Positions 1 through 9,560 of a stretch of DNA of 55,034 nucleotides are shown here, piece by piece. The first letter of the stretch is position 1. Each line of letters starts with the position of its first letter. The notes beneath the pieces are model-generated. The model saw only the letters and a list, made by a program, of their open reading frames with translations, was not told the origin of the DNA and ran no database searches. This DNA comes from JAYZDF01 sp036337945 (GTDB lineage Bacteria; Myxococcota; Kuafuiibacteriia; Kuafuiibacteriales; Kuafuiibacteriaceae). The stretch is taken from positions 1 to 55,034 of the forward strand of contig JAYZDF010000069.1 in NCBI GenBank assembly GCA_036337945.1, read 5' to 3'. Position numbers and translations under genes: made by a program.

Positions 1-233
1 TTCGCGCCCTTACAGGCTCCTGAACTTTTGCTTTCGTCGCATTGATAACAGCGCTCTCCACCGACCGGGTCGGCTTGGTTCAACATGCACATATTTGTCG
101 TGGCGTTTTTTGTGAGCTCTACTTGAACGCTTGAGTTTGCTTCGGCAATCTGGCTGACAGATGATCCCTCAGACCATGAAGCGAGAATAAAGATCGCGAC
201 GACCGCGAAGAATGTGAATGCGTATTTTTTCAT
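1..233 (-). CDS. Small secreted cysteine-containing protein (partial, C-terminus off window)
   Basis: I translated this stretch by hand. An ATG at 233 follows a good ribosome binding site (GGGAGGT). It opens with MKKYAFTFFAVVAIFILAS, a typical signal peptide with two lysines and a hydrophobic core, so the product is exported. The mature part has four cysteines, including a CYQC pair near the window edge, which suggests disulfides or metal binding. The frame is open to base 1, so the C-terminus lies outside. I recognise no family. The terminator-like hairpin at 284-323 separates it from the transporter upstream on the same strand, so it is probably its own transcription unit. Confidence 0.6.
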   Translation of the reverse strand, partial: MKKYAFTFFAVVAIFILASWSEGSSVSQIAEANSSVQVELTKNATTNMCMLNQADPVGGERCYQCDESKSSGACKGA

Positions 234-283
234 GATGACCTCCCGTCTGCAAAAAGCGACCTAATATATATCTCGCGACTTCG

Positions 284-323
284 AAAAAAAAGAAAGCGAA
301 CCTCAGTATTCCTTCTTCTGAGG
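284..323 (-). terminator. Rho-independent-type terminator after the BCCT gene
   Basis: Read on the minus strand, CCTCAG (323-318) pairs perfectly with CTGAGG (306-301) around an 11-nt loop. Then comes a T-rich tract corresponding to the A-run at 284-295. It lies directly behind the second stop codon (327-329) of the BCCT frame, not behind the first (510-512). This suggests the gene originally ended at 327. Confidence 0.55.
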
Positions 324-326
324 AGA

Positions 327-512
327 CTAATTTTCCAAGGAAGATTTACCGTCATCACTTCTAATCGCCCGGAAAAGCGCAATACATACCAGGAGTAAAA
401 TGACACAAAAGGGTAGCCCGAAGCACACTACGCCTGCTTTCAATCCTGATAATATTTCATCACCCCCGGTATAGATGAGAACCGCGGCTGTCGCGCCTTC
501 GGCTGTAGCCTA
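327..512 (-). other. In-frame remnant of the BCCT C-terminus beyond a TAG codon
   Basis: After TAG (512-510) the same frame continues for 60 sense codons to a TAG at 329-327. It reads ATAEGATAAVLIYTGG and then a hydrophobic helix (GVVCFGLPFCVILLLVCIAL) and a charged tail. This matches the last transmembrane segment of BCCT proteins, where RVFWA is followed by GxxAAxLL and the final helix. A single TGG to TAG change would account for the break. The reading frame is otherwise intact, with no frameshift. Confidence 0.7.
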
Positions 513-1901
513 AAAAACTCGCTGCCAGGTTGGGGGGTTAGGATGTCCACCCGATGTAAGAATATCGACAACAAAAGAAGCGGAGTCTGACGAGCTCACA
601 AAAAATATCGTCACGACAACGACTGCAAGTGCACTCAAAAGTCCAGAAAAGGGAAGGTTGTCGAGCATTGCATACACCGCGACTGCATCAGCATTATTTC
701 CCGCTTTTTCCATTGCAGCGATAATCGGACCTTGAAATTCTGGACTAAGCGCTGTCCCGCCAAAAACGGCGAACCAAAAAAATGTCACGCCCACGGGAAC
801 AAAGATCACACTCAAGAGAAAATCACGAACGGTTCTCCCTTTGGAAATCCTTGCGACAAATATTCCCACAAAGGGAGCCCATGCAATCCACCATCCCCAG
901 TAGACAACACTCCATCCTCGAATCCATCCTGTCTCTTTTGATCCTGGCGCACCGATTCGAAAGCTGCGATCGATAAAGTTCGTTGTATAAACACCAATTC
1001 CTTCGATGAATCTTTCGAGAATGAATACAGTCGGTCCGAAAGCCAATACGACACAAAGGAGTAATAAGGCGAGAGCCATATTTACCTCACTCAATCTACG
1101 GATTCCTTTATCTAAACCAATGACCAGTGAACAGATGGCACAGATTGTAATCACTACAATAATAATGATTTGATGTTGTGTGCTGTTCGCAAGTCCCACG
1201 AGGCGATTGAGACCGGCATTCACGGAACCTGCTCCAGCTCCCAAAGAAGTGGCCAGACCAAACAATGTTCCAAACACGGCTAGGATATCAATTGTATGCC
1301 CGACCCAACCATATATCCGGTCTCCGAACAGAGGATAGAAGCAAGAACGCAGCGAAAGTGGAAGCTTGTGTCGATAATAGAAGTAAGCGATTCCCAGTCC
1401 CAAAACAGCATAAATAGCCCAGGCGTGGAGGCCCCAGTGATGAAAGCTCAAGGCAAGAGCATTTTCTGCTGCTAAGGCGCTCTTTGGTTCGCCGGTCGGT
1501 GGAAAGCGAAAATGCGCAAGTGGTTCAGCCACACCATAGAACACGAGTCCAATTCCCATCCCGGCTGCAAAGAGCATCGCGTACCAGGATGCTCGACTGT
1601 ATTCGGGTTTATCGGTCGCCTCACCCAAAACAATTGCTCCAAACTTGCTAAATGAAAGCCACATACAAAAGCCAAAGAGAAAAATAACCGTGAAAATATA
1701 AAACCAGCTGAAATTAACGAGAATCCAATCCTTAACCGTTGTGAATAAATGAATTGCTCGATCAGGCGTGATGACTGAAAACAAGAGTAGGGCGACAAGA
1801 AAAAAAGAGGCAGTGAAAAAGACAGGCGGATTAATTGTCTCTAGAAAGCTCTGATTAGAGCTTTCGATAGCATTTGAAGTTTTTGGTTCGTTTTTTTGCA
1901 T
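510..1901 (-). CDS. BCCT-family betaine/choline/carnitine transporter, cut by an in-frame stop
   Basis: This is a secondary transporter of the BCCT family, which imports quaternary ammonium osmolytes with Na+ or H+. Many hydrophobic helices are present. The signature GMGIGLVFYGVAEP is at about residues 113-126, and the Trp-rich WGWWIAWAPFVG segment of the substrate site is near residue 335. I chose the ATG at 1901 (MQKNEPKTS) because the upstream extension to 1967 begins with TTG and adds a non-family N-terminus. No strong ribosome site was seen for either. The frame stops at a TAG (510-512) inside the conserved RVFWA stretch, just where Trp is expected, and the family sequence continues in frame to 327. 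The product is therefore either truncated by its last membrane helix or decayed. The family call is firm; function is uncertain. Confidence 0.85.
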   Translation of the reverse strand: MQKNEPKTSNAIESSNQSFLETINPPVFFTASFFLVALLLFSVITPDRAIHLFTTVKDWILVNFSWFYIFTVIFLFGFCMWLSFSKFGAIVLGEATDKPEYSRASWYAMLFAAGMGIGLVFYGVAEPLAHFRFPPTGEPKSALAAENALALSFHHWGLHAWAIYAVLGLGIAYFYYRHKLPLSLRSCFYPLFGDRIYGWVGHTIDILAVFGTLFGLATSLGAGAGSVNAGLNRLVGLANSTQHQIIIIVVITICAICSLVIGLDKGIRRLSEVNMALALLLLCVVLAFGPTVFILERFIEGIGVYTTNFIDRSFRIGAPGSKETGWIRGWSVVYWGWWIAWAPFVGIFVARISKGRTVRDFLLSVIFVPVGVTFFWFAVFGGTALSPEFQGPIIAAMEKAGNNADAVAVYAMLDNLPFSGLLSALAVVVVTIFFVSSSDSASFVVDILTSGGHPNPPTWQRVF

Positions 1902-2074
1902 TTTTAGATTTTCCGCCGAGGATGAAACAGGTTCAGTAACGAAGAGTTGACACAAATAGGTGTACAATTGCGAAAATTTGCCCGCAACCCTCCTTTGTTC
2001 CCAAATTGTAATTACCTAATTAGCCTGAGATTTGATTCCTGAGTGATTTATTAGGGTTCATTGCTGTCTTTTCC

Positions 2075-3910
2075 TCAAGGTGCTCCCGTGCCTGCGTTCT
2101 CATCGGCATCTTGCGGTGAATAGCGAGAAAGGATTTTTCGGACAGATTCAGCTTTTTTAGCATCTTCGAAAAGCATCTCGGCTTTTGCGCATCGAATCAG
2201 TAATTCGATGAGGTGGTTACTGAGTTCAGGAGCGAGTTTTGCCGCGTGATCGATCATCTCGGGCAACCAAACAGTAACCATCAGTTCATGATACAGCGCT
2301 GGTCCGGACCAGTGTCTTCCATAAGCCAGCTCATTTGCGTCATCTTTCGTCCACATCCACTTTTTGCCTGTGGCATACAGAAGTCCACGTATTCCTTGGC
2401 GGAAGAGTTCCACCCAGTATGCAAAGTCCTGACTCTGTTTCATCATCTCGGAAATCTCTGCAAATACGCCGATATTATTCACCGCCGTTGCATGGGTATT
2501 TATAATCCAAGCGTTTTGAGGGCTGAGTTTTACATCAAAATAGTCGAACCATAAGCCTTTTGGCCCCGCCGGAAGAGACCAACTGTATTTGCTTTCGGGG
2601 TCATAAACGGTTTTTGCACGCTGAAGGTCTCGATATAATTTCTTCTTTTCTTCTTCAAGAAGAAATGGCGAGTCTAACAGTGCTACAAACTCTGGAAGTC
2701 GAAATTCCCAAAACTGGCAAAAGACCACTGAGTATATGAGTTCGGGGGTTGCGAACCGTTGTGACCAACTCGGGACATCTACGAGTAGAGGAGGGGCTCC
2801 TTTCTCTTTTCCAGCTTCCAGGAAAAAGGAGAGCATACGAAAAGCGTGGTCTCGAAAAAGAGCTTTCTTCGAATTGGGGTTCACTCGAATTGCCTTCATC
2901 GATTTCGTGGTCATTCCCCATGCAAATCCCCCTTCATGTCCTTTTGCCAGGGGCGTACTGTCGATCCAGCTCGCAAACTCTGCTGGATAATATCGACGCA
3001 TATATACAAGATCTATATCGTGATCGCTTGCGGCACCATGATTTGTATCTAAGGACCAATAGTTCATTTGGTTTTGAATTTGTTTCTCTTCTTTTTCATG
3101 AAACGGAATCCGTCCCAGTTGAAAGTGGTCCAATGCGCGACGCAGCCCACTGTCAAAAGGCATAATCATCATCGGCCCGTCCCGGGTGGTTCGGACTTTA
3201 TTTTCTGCGATTGCATCCAGCATGCTGGTTACTTCTACGTGGGTTCCTCTACCGTCCAACTGTACGTGTATGCGAAAGCCAGCGCTTTTGTTGACAATAT
3301 AATCTTCCGAAAACCATCTGCGCTCTTCGGCCGGATGAGGAAAATAGAGGAGTACACCTTGAGCTTGGTCTTCAGTATGAAAGATGACGAAGGGAAGTCG
3401 GGTATATTCAGGTTTTAGAGACACTGATTTCATCCGTGAGGTAGTCTTTTTGTATTCTTCAAAATAGGTGACATGAGAATAAATGGCGGAAAGCGAAAAC
3501 TTGTATGAAGGTCCTCCCGCAGTAGACCGGTCAAAAACCGAGATGATTGGAGAGCCTCGAAAAAGCTCGATATGGCGTTCATGGTTTTTGGTTGTCGAAT
3601 GAGTATTTGTATAAAAGCCTCGATTGACGCGAAGATGTCCCAAAGCCTGGCTTTTCGGCTGTGAGATTCCCCTAAGCAGAATTTCGTCACCATTTCGAAA
3701 ACGGCTAACGAGCTGTCCATCAGAGCGGATCTGGTTTGCGGCCACGACTGTACTTACCGCTAACGTTCCAAACTCACGGCCTATCGATTGTTTCCACCTT
3801 ATTGGTGCTCCTTCTCCAGAAAAAAAATCGAGTCCACGAGGTCCTTGGTGAGCACAAGAAAAACTGGATAAGAGACAGATGCAGAGTCCGAATGTCTGTA
3901 GAATGTGCAC
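2075..3910 (-). CDS. Exported protein of unknown function, possible alpha/alpha-toroid enzyme
   Basis: The 611-aa product starts with GTG at 3910 and has a short signal ending LLSSFSC (Cys 19), so it is probably a lipoprotein, although the lipobox is not ideal. The N-terminal half looks beta-rich. The C-terminal half (about 330-600) is helical and aromatic-rich, with WSLPAGPKGLWFDYFD and NTHATAVNNIGVFAEISEM, which recalls the helical toroids of polysaccharide epimerases and lyases. That resemblance is an inference, and I see no catalytic motif I can name. It is followed on the same strand by the BCCT gene after about 170 bases and is divergent from the DUF2279-like gene. No confident family. 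Confidence 0.7.
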   Translation of the reverse strand: MHILQTFGLCICLLSSFSCAHQGPRGLDFFSGEGAPIRWKQSIGREFGTLAVSTVVAANQIRSDGQLVSRFRNGDEILLRGISQPKSQALGHLRVNRGFYTNTHSTTKNHERHIELFRGSPIISVFDRSTAGGPSYKFSLSAIYSHVTYFEEYKKTTSRMKSVSLKPEYTRLPFVIFHTEDQAQGVLLYFPHPAEERRWFSEDYIVNKSAGFRIHVQLDGRGTHVEVTSMLDAIAENKVRTTRDGPMMIMPFDSGLRRALDHFQLGRIPFHEKEEKQIQNQMNYWSLDTNHGAASDHDIDLVYMRRYYPAEFASWIDSTPLAKGHEGGFAWGMTTKSMKAIRVNPNSKKALFRDHAFRMLSFFLEAGKEKGAPPLLVDVPSWSQRFATPELIYSVVFCQFWEFRLPEFVALLDSPFLLEEEKKKLYRDLQRAKTVYDPESKYSWSLPAGPKGLWFDYFDVKLSPQNAWIINTHATAVNNIGVFAEISEMMKQSQDFAYWVELFRQGIRGLLYATGKKWMWTKDDANELAYGRHWSGPALYHELMVTVWLPEMIDHAAKLAPELSNHLIELLIRCAKAEMLFEDAKKAESVRKILSRYSPQDADENAGTGAP

Positions 3911-4034
3911 GGATCATCCTAAGTCTATCATTGTGTCTCATGACTCACAGAGAAATGACTCAATTAATTGCAGTTCTCACCGAAGAATTTATGGGGTTCT
4001 TTGTAAGTTTTTGCTATTGTCCGGGCCTCTTCGC

Positions 4035-5006
4035 GTGAAAACACTTCTCTTCGTTATAGCCACGACTTCGATTGGTCAGGTTCCAACCTCATCTACCTCG
4101 CAATCTGACTTGGCTGCGATCAAAATCCACAGAGGAGCCGACGTCAAGGCCGATGATGTCCAACTCCAGTCTCGCGAGAACTGGTGGGCTATCGGAGCAT
4201 GGTCCGCCGGAATTACGGGCACTATTTTCTTGGGAGGCACACGGGCGTGGTGGGACCAAGGCTATGAAGAATTTAAACTACGCGAAACCGGTTGGCTCGG
4301 CAAAGATACATATTCTGGCGGACACGATAAAATTGGACATATGTGGTCTGGCTACACTTTGCTGCATACTTTGGCGTATATTTACAAGTTTCATGGGATG
4401 AGCCAGGAAGGGGCGATGTGGATGTCAGTCGTCATGAGCACTTTAGTCATGAATGGCTTCGAGTTTGTTGACGGTTTTACTCAGTTTGGTTTTGAGTATG
4501 CGGATGCCATTGCAAATACTGCAGGTATCGCTTTAGGTGCCTTGACCTGGATTTATCCGAGTCTCTTTGATCTCATTTCATTCCGCTTGGCGTATGTTCC
4601 TACCAACGACTTTTTAGATAATGAAACTTCTTTGGTGAAATTTATTAATGATTACAGTGGTCAGATTTATTACTTAGATATTCGAGGACACGGGGTGAAC
4701 CAACTTCTTAATCGCGAGTCCGATTGGACAAAGTATCTCTTGGCCGGAGTCGCTTTTTCGACGAATCATTATTCTCCAGTACGTCGCAACGAGCTGAGGC
4801 AAAGGTTGTGGGGCGCACATGTGGGGCTCGACACGTCCAAACTCCTGGAAGATATTTTACCTTCGAATACCGGCAATAATTTCGTGCGCAATTTCTTCAA
4901 TTATTACGCTTTGCCGTTTTTGTCCGTAGCTGTCTTCAAAGATCTAAACAGCGACTTTTGGAGCGTCAACTTCGGGCTTTCAAATAGACTTCAAGCTACC
5001 TTTTAG
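4035..5006 (+). CDS. DUF2279 (YfiM-like) predicted periplasmic protein
   Basis: The core carries the DUF2279 pattern: GGHDKIGHMWSGY at about residues 90-102, then a hydrophobic stretch, NGFEFVDGFTQFGFEYAD and DAIANTAGIALGA. This family contains E. coli YfiM, described as a predicted periplasmic lipoprotein of unknown role. The open frame extends upstream to 3879, but that would overlap the divergent gene. GTG at 4035 gives a sensible export signal (VKTLLFVIATTSIGQVPT), so I prefer it, though no clear ribosome site precedes it. The tail overlaps the convergent retropepsin-like gene by 4 bases. Family assignment is fairly sure; function is unknown. Confidence 0.75.
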   Translation: MKTLLFVIATTSIGQVPTSSTSQSDLAAIKIHRGADVKADDVQLQSRENWWAIGAWSAGITGTIFLGGTRAWWDQGYEEFKLRETGWLGKDTYSGGHDKIGHMWSGYTLLHTLAYIYKFHGMSQEGAMWMSVVMSTLVMNGFEFVDGFTQFGFEYADAIANTAGIALGALTWIYPSLFDLISFRLAYVPTNDFLDNETSLVKFINDYSGQIYYLDIRGHGVNQLLNRESDWTKYLLAGVAFSTNHYSPVRRNELRQRLWGAHVGLDTSKLLEDILPSNTGNNFVRNFFNYYALPFLSVAVFKDLNSDFWSVNFGLSNRLQATF

Positions 5007-6298
5007 TTTCTTGCACTATGGTGTCTTTTCTCTAAACGACGGAGTCCGAACCTAGGTCGACCTGGTTCAGTATGGTCCTCCTCTTTATCGTCGATATAAC
5101 CTAAGGTCATGCTCGCCAAGTTTACCATCAATCGATAGGACTTTTTAATAAGAAGATCTGTTCCTAGTGTAGCTAAGTCGTCGTGACCGGTTGTCATTCT
5201 TGAAGCCTCAAGCTCAATTGCTGATAGAGGTTTATCTCGATCGCCAAATTGTAAAATGACTTCAGAATCCAATGTACGAATAACTTCTCCTCTGAAGTCG
5301 ACAATATTCTCTGTTAGGCTTCCCGAAGGAAGGTAGCGTACCGCATCGTGTCTAAAGAAACTCGCATTAGAACCTGTTTCTAATCTTGCACCCAGCATTG
5401 GGCTTCCAGAAATTTGGACGGAGGTGAATAACTCACCGTTCCATGAATAAAGTGGAACCGTATTTTTTGGTTGAGATGTGAGGGTGGTACATTCGTTTGA
5501 GTCCAAGAATATTTCGAGCGTCGCAGATGAACGATCAATGATAAAGCAGTGATCGTTAAGGAGCAGTTGTGGTGATAGTATGCCGTCGAGTTCTATATTA
5601 TTGCGACGAAGATTCGCATTAACCGCTCTCAAGTCAGAGACCAGCCATGGAAAATTACTCCACTTAAGATCTCCAAATGATACTGCAGAGGTGTGTGTTG
5701 CGCTTACGCGTACGACGTATCCGTCTTTATCTCGTAAAACAGGGAACTGAAGTTTTGTTTTAGCGAGATTTAGTTCCGCAGCGGTATTCTCGCTCATTAT
5801 GTTTTCGATTGAACCCGTGTCCCATAGAAACAGGAACTGCCGCCCATAGATAACAGCTTCAATCACAGGTATTCCGCGAAGCAAGTATTCCTTATTCAGT
5901 GGAACCGTCAGTGACGTGCGATTTGAACTGAGGTGTCGAATCGTGGTCGACTGGTCGACGTTTTCAAGAATCGCTTCGAATAGTCTGTGGGCTGGCTGCG
6001 GAGGAGGTAGCTGCTCGACCCAGCGCTTAATTCCTTCGACGTCACCTTTTGCATAAGCAAGCCGAAGCTTCAGAATTTTTAAATGGTCTGGACTGAGCAC
6101 ACTCTCTTTTTCTAGAAAATTTATCCAACGTTGAGTGTCTCGACCATGCTCTTTAGAAAGTTCTTCAAATCTTGTGCGGCGAAATAATTCTACGTCATCG
6201 GTAAACAGCATTGGAGCCTCTATAGGCTCTGGTAAAGATGCACAGGCGCAACAGCTCAAGATCACAAATAGACCTTGAAAACTCAAACGGTTCTCCAA
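5003..6298 (-). CDS. Two-domain retropepsin-like aspartic protease lipoprotein
   Basis: The start is TTG at 6298, supported by GAGGGAG seven bases upstream. The signal ends ILSC at residue 16, so it is a likely lipoprotein. A helical spacer of about 100 residues follows. The first protease-like half has FLWDTGS (catalytic Asp-Thr-Gly) and the psi-loop-like DGILSPQLL. The second half repeats the pattern with LETGS and LGTDLLI, so its catalytic Asp is replaced by Glu. Classical retropepsins pair two DTG monomers. Here both halves are in one chain and only one keeps the canonical Asp. The substrate is unknown, and the protein presumably acts in the periplasm or at the outer membrane. Confidence 0.75.
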   Translation of the reverse strand: MENRLSFQGLFVILSCCACASLPEPIEAPMLFTDDVELFRRTRFEELSKEHGRDTQRWINFLEKESVLSPDHLKILKLRLAYAKGDVEGIKRWVEQLPPPQPAHRLFEAILENVDQSTTIRHLSSNRTSLTVPLNKEYLLRGIPVIEAVIYGRQFLFLWDTGSIENIMSENTAAELNLAKTKLQFPVLRDKDGYVVRVSATHTSAVSFGDLKWSNFPWLVSDLRAVNANLRRNNIELDGILSPQLLLNDHCFIIDRSSATLEIFLDSNECTTLTSQPKNTVPLYSWNGELFTSVQISGSPMLGARLETGSNASFFRHDAVRYLPSGSLTENIVDFRGEVIRTLDSEVILQFGDRDKPLSAIELEASRMTTGHDDLATLGTDLLIKKSYRLMVNLASMTLGYIDDKEEDHTEPGRPRFGLRRLEKRHHSARN

Positions 6299-6436
6299 AA
6301 TATGTCTCCCTCAGCTCAAAAATGAGTAAAATAAAATCTGCTTATGGAGTGCCCAAAGGCCTGCCCATAATTCAAAAAAAAAGAGAACTTCTTTTGAAGG
6401 ATAGAGATTATGCCGTAAAATCAGCCGCTTATATGA

Positions 6437-8848
6437 TCATTGTCTCGTGATCGTCATAGAATAACTGTTACCGGGATTTGGTCCAAGGTCGAATGGTTGG
6501 TGCACTCGAATAACGATCGCATTTTGCGTCATTACTGAATGTGTGAGTGCGGTTTGGCCAGCAGACCCACTCGCGCTAGCGAGCACAGCGCCTGTAGTCA
6601 TATCGATATATTCGAGGTCAAGGTCACCCTCTCCGACGGTATACGAAAGTTGCGTAGTTAGTGTGCTCCCGGATTGATTTCCAATCACAATGTAGTGGTC
6701 ATCGGCGTTCTCACAAACTTTTAGATTAGAGCGAGTTCCCGTGTTGATGAGTCGTGCAGCACTCAGCGTATTATTCCCAGACCCTTCCAAGATGTCATCT
6801 TCACACGGTTCAATACGCATTGAGTACTGATTGCCTGGTGTGGTGCCCGCGTCTTGATATAGCCAAACCCGTAGGTAAAGGTTTCCAGAAAGCATCGGGA
6901 TAAACTCAATCGTTTCGTTGTCTGTTGTTGTTCGAGCTTGAGCAATTAAGCTCCCTGAACTGTCCACGATTTGGAGATCGATATCGCCTTCATTTGTTGC
7001 ATAGTTGAGTCGAACAACCGTCGATTCGTCACGGGTTGAGGTGAACCGATAAAAGTCTTCGTCCATGTCGCAGGCGACAAGGCTTGAATAATCGATTTCT
7101 GTGAAGATTAGACTTGCAGAGGTTCGGTCATCATTTTCTTCATAGGTATCGTCTGAGCACATGGGTCCGCTCATTCCGCCGGTGACGACGGCAGTCATTG
7201 TATATCCGTTGCCTGGTGAGTTACCGGCGTCCGTAGGTAACCGAACTCGAAGGAAATAATCTCCACCGCTCGACGAGGTATGGAACACAAACAAAGCTAC
7301 CGCGATGCTGTCCGTCATGATCACGTTCCCGACATTGTCCAAAAGATCGATATAAATGTTTCCTTCGGTCACCGAGTCAGGAACGATAGTGAACTCGATT
7401 CTCTCATTGGCATTTAGACTAATCCGGTAGTAATCATCATCTGATACGCAAGCACTTAGATTTGAGTATGCACCAGGCATAATCACAGTTGGGCTGAAGC
7501 TTGAGTCGTTGGGCTCGAGTACGTCTCTTGGACAACTCATAGGATTACCTCCTGACGTAGTGATCGTCAGGTCATAATCATTCCCCGGAATAGAGCCACT
7601 ATCAGCATTTAGAAATACACGAATATAGTGTGAGCCGCTGGTATTCACAAAAAGATTGATGGCTTCGTCATCGCTCTGAGAGTTGGCACTACCAACGACG
7701 GAACCATTCGGGTCAATGATTTGAATATTAATGTCGCCTTCAGCATGAGAAAAGGTGACCAACAGCTGCATTCGTTCGCCTTGGTTTAAATTCACGGAGT
7801 AATAGTCGTCGTCTGAAGAACATGCTCGGTAGCCTTGGGATAGACCGCTACGCGACGGAGACGCTGAGGATACGGTATCATTGTCTTCCCAAACATCTTC
7901 CATACATCCCGACATCGTTGCTTCGCAACGCCCCGTGCTTGAATTACACATTTCGTTCATGCCACATCCGGTGCTCAAGCACCCGGCCTCACAATTTCCG
8001 GTGTTTCTGTTACAGATGGTAGATGGAGGTGAGCAGTCTGAATCGCCCATGCAAACAGCACCGCCCATGACGCATCGCCCCGTGCTCGAGTCACAGACTG
8101 TGTTTCCCGTGCACTGTAGTCCACCAATCGTATCGCAACCACCTACGCATTGTCCGCTTTCGCACACCGTCATAGGAGGACTGCATTCTGAGTCGCTCTG
8201 ACAATTAACGTTCGGCCGGACGCATCGCCCCGTAGATGGATCACAAATTTCGTCCATTCCACATTGCAATCCACCGAACTCATCGCAACCAAGAACACAT
8301 TGTTGGTTTTCACAGACTTCTTTGGGCGGCATACAATCGCTGTCTGCCGTGCAGCTTGAACTGGAGTTCCCTGCGTCTTGAGTATTATTCACACCCGCGT
8401 CCGATTGGGGAAGCGGCTCACAAAACCCTCCGCTACATTGTTCTGAAGGGTCACAGTCTGAGGCAGATTGGCATTCGTAACACTTACCGATTTGTACGTC
8501 GCATTTCAGTCCGCTTGGACAGTCCATATCTGTGGAGCACAAACGTTGCCCGGTGACGCAAATGCCTAGGCTCAACGAGCACCTTTGGGTAATTGGACAT
8601 TCTTCGTCAGAAGAACACGTTCTTACTGGATCAATACAAATTGCATTCGCGACATCGCACACTTTGCCGTCATCGCAATCTGCGTCGTTGAGACATACAT
8701 CTTCTTGTCCAGTACTGTTGCCGCATATCCCGGCAATACAGACGAAATCATTGGAGCAATCTGAATTTGAAACACAGGTTTGCTGTGGCGCGCTCGACTC
8801 TGAGCAGCTGATGACCAGAAAAAAAATGAGTAAAATGTGTCTGCTCAC
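6437..8848 (-). CDS. Cys-rich repeat and PPC-domain lipoprotein
   Basis: GTG at 8848 follows GGAAGGA, and the signal ends LVISC at residue 15. Residues 20-310 hold a row of Cys-rich modules with the spacing C-xSDxDC-x(n)-C-x(n)-C, about five short and three longer ones (CDxxTGRC types). Four pre-peptidase C-terminal (PPC) beta-sandwich domains follow, starting near residues 316 (DVWEDNDT), 439 (DVLEPNDS), 564 (DTYEENDD) and 683 (DDILEGSG). Each contains the D-D-Y-Y/F-x-I/V and GDIDLQIxD motifs, with the sequence ending shortly after PPC4. PPC domains are usually found on secreted enzymes, but no enzyme domain is present here. It is probably a surface binding or adhesive protein. Confidence 0.85.
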   Translation of the reverse strand: MSRHILLIFFLVISCSESSAPQQTCVSNSDCSNDFVCIAGICGNSTGQEDVCLNDADCDDGKVCDVANAICIDPVRTCSSDEECPITQRCSLSLGICVTGQRLCSTDMDCPSGLKCDVQIGKCYECQSASDCDPSEQCSGGFCEPLPQSDAGVNNTQDAGNSSSSCTADSDCMPPKEVCENQQCVLGCDEFGGLQCGMDEICDPSTGRCVRPNVNCQSDSECSPPMTVCESGQCVGGCDTIGGLQCTGNTVCDSSTGRCVMGGAVCMGDSDCSPPSTICNRNTGNCEAGCLSTGCGMNEMCNSSTGRCEATMSGCMEDVWEDNDTVSSASPSRSGLSQGYRACSSDDDYYSVNLNQGERMQLLVTFSHAEGDINIQIIDPNGSVVGSANSQSDDEAINLFVNTSGSHYIRVFLNADSGSIPGNDYDLTITTSGGNPMSCPRDVLEPNDSSFSPTVIMPGAYSNLSACVSDDDYYRISLNANERIEFTIVPDSVTEGNIYIDLLDNVGNVIMTDSIAVALFVFHTSSSGGDYFLRVRLPTDAGNSPGNGYTMTAVVTGGMSGPMCSDDTYEENDDRTSASLIFTEIDYSSLVACDMDEDFYRFTSTRDESTVVRLNYATNEGDIDLQIVDSSGSLIAQARTTTDNETIEFIPMLSGNLYLRVWLYQDAGTTPGNQYSMRIEPCEDDILEGSGNNTLSAARLINTGTRSNLKVCENADDHYIVIGNQSGSTLTTQLSYTVGEGDLDLEYIDMTTGAVLASASGSAGQTALTHSVMTQNAIVIRVHQPFDLGPNPGNSYSMTITRQ

Positions 8849-8984
8849 GGTTGTCCTTCCCGCCTTTCCACTGGAAGTATACCTGATTAGGGCTCGTGAG
8901 GCCGACCGGCTAGTTTACCCCTAAGGTTATCGATTCTGTTCCGTGAATTTTCGAGAGTCAGAGGTAGAGCGAAGATGTGAGATA

Positions 8985-9005
8985 AGACCGATTCGTGGTC
9001 GGTCT
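8985..9005. other. 7-bp perfect inverted repeat behind the NTF2-like gene
   Basis: AGACCGA (8985-8991) and TCGGTCT (8999-9005) are perfect inverted repeats around a 7-nt loop. They lie 22 bases downstream of the stop of the minus-strand gene at 9028-9360. There is no clear T-tract on that strand, so it is at best a weak or Rho-assisted terminator. Confidence 0.35.
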
Positions 9006-9027
9006 CAAGGAAATCTTTTTCGACTGG

Positions 9028-9360
9028 TTATTTCTTTATGAGCGTGGCGCCCGTTTCCGTTCTAATGATTAGCCCATCTTTTAATGTGTGACAGGCGAGA
9101 ATCGACTCGGTCGAGCCGTCTGCGAAGTCAATGACTGAATGTTCAACGAGGACATCATCGTTTTCGTAAACACATCGATGTTCTTTCGTTGTGATGCCTT
9201 CACTGGAAAGGAATCCTCGATACATCTCCGAAGTTTCCGATTTGTTCATTGTCGTTCCGGTTTGGTGCCGCACGAACGTATAGTCTTCGTGTAGAAGCTC
9301 TATCATGCCGTCCGCGTTTCGATCTTTAATGCTTTGTTCCCATTTGCCAAAAATGCTCAT
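9028..9360 (-). CDS. NTF2-like / SnoaL-like domain protein
   Basis: This is a 110-aa single-domain protein starting at ATG 9360 behind a strong AAGGAG site. The layout is typical of the NTF2-like cone fold: an N-terminal helix (FGKWEQSIKDRNADGMIELLHEDYTFVR split over helices 1-2), then four long strands ending with HTLKDGLIIRTETGATL. It has no signal peptide and is cytoplasmic. Members range from isomerases to small-molecule binding proteins, so the biochemical role cannot be assigned. It stands alone between the PPC lipoprotein and a divergent lipoprotein gene. Confidence 0.75.
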   Translation of the reverse strand: MSIFGKWEQSIKDRNADGMIELLHEDYTFVRHQTGTTMNKSETSEMYRGFLSSEGITTKEHRCVYENDDVLVEHSVIDFADGSTESILACHTLKDGLIIRTETGATLIKK

Positions 9361-9560
9361 ATTTATCTCCTTTGTGGGTGAATGATTACCGCGCGAACGG
9401 TTGTGACATTCTCTCGGCAGAGGTGCAATGGCTCCGCATGAAATTAGCGCTTGGCTGGTACTTTTGGTCTTGCCTCTGGAGCATCGCGCAATCCCCTGTC
9501 AGGGGAAACATCGCGCGACTAGCGCTCTTTTCGAAATCTTATTAAGCTGCCTAGGCGCTT

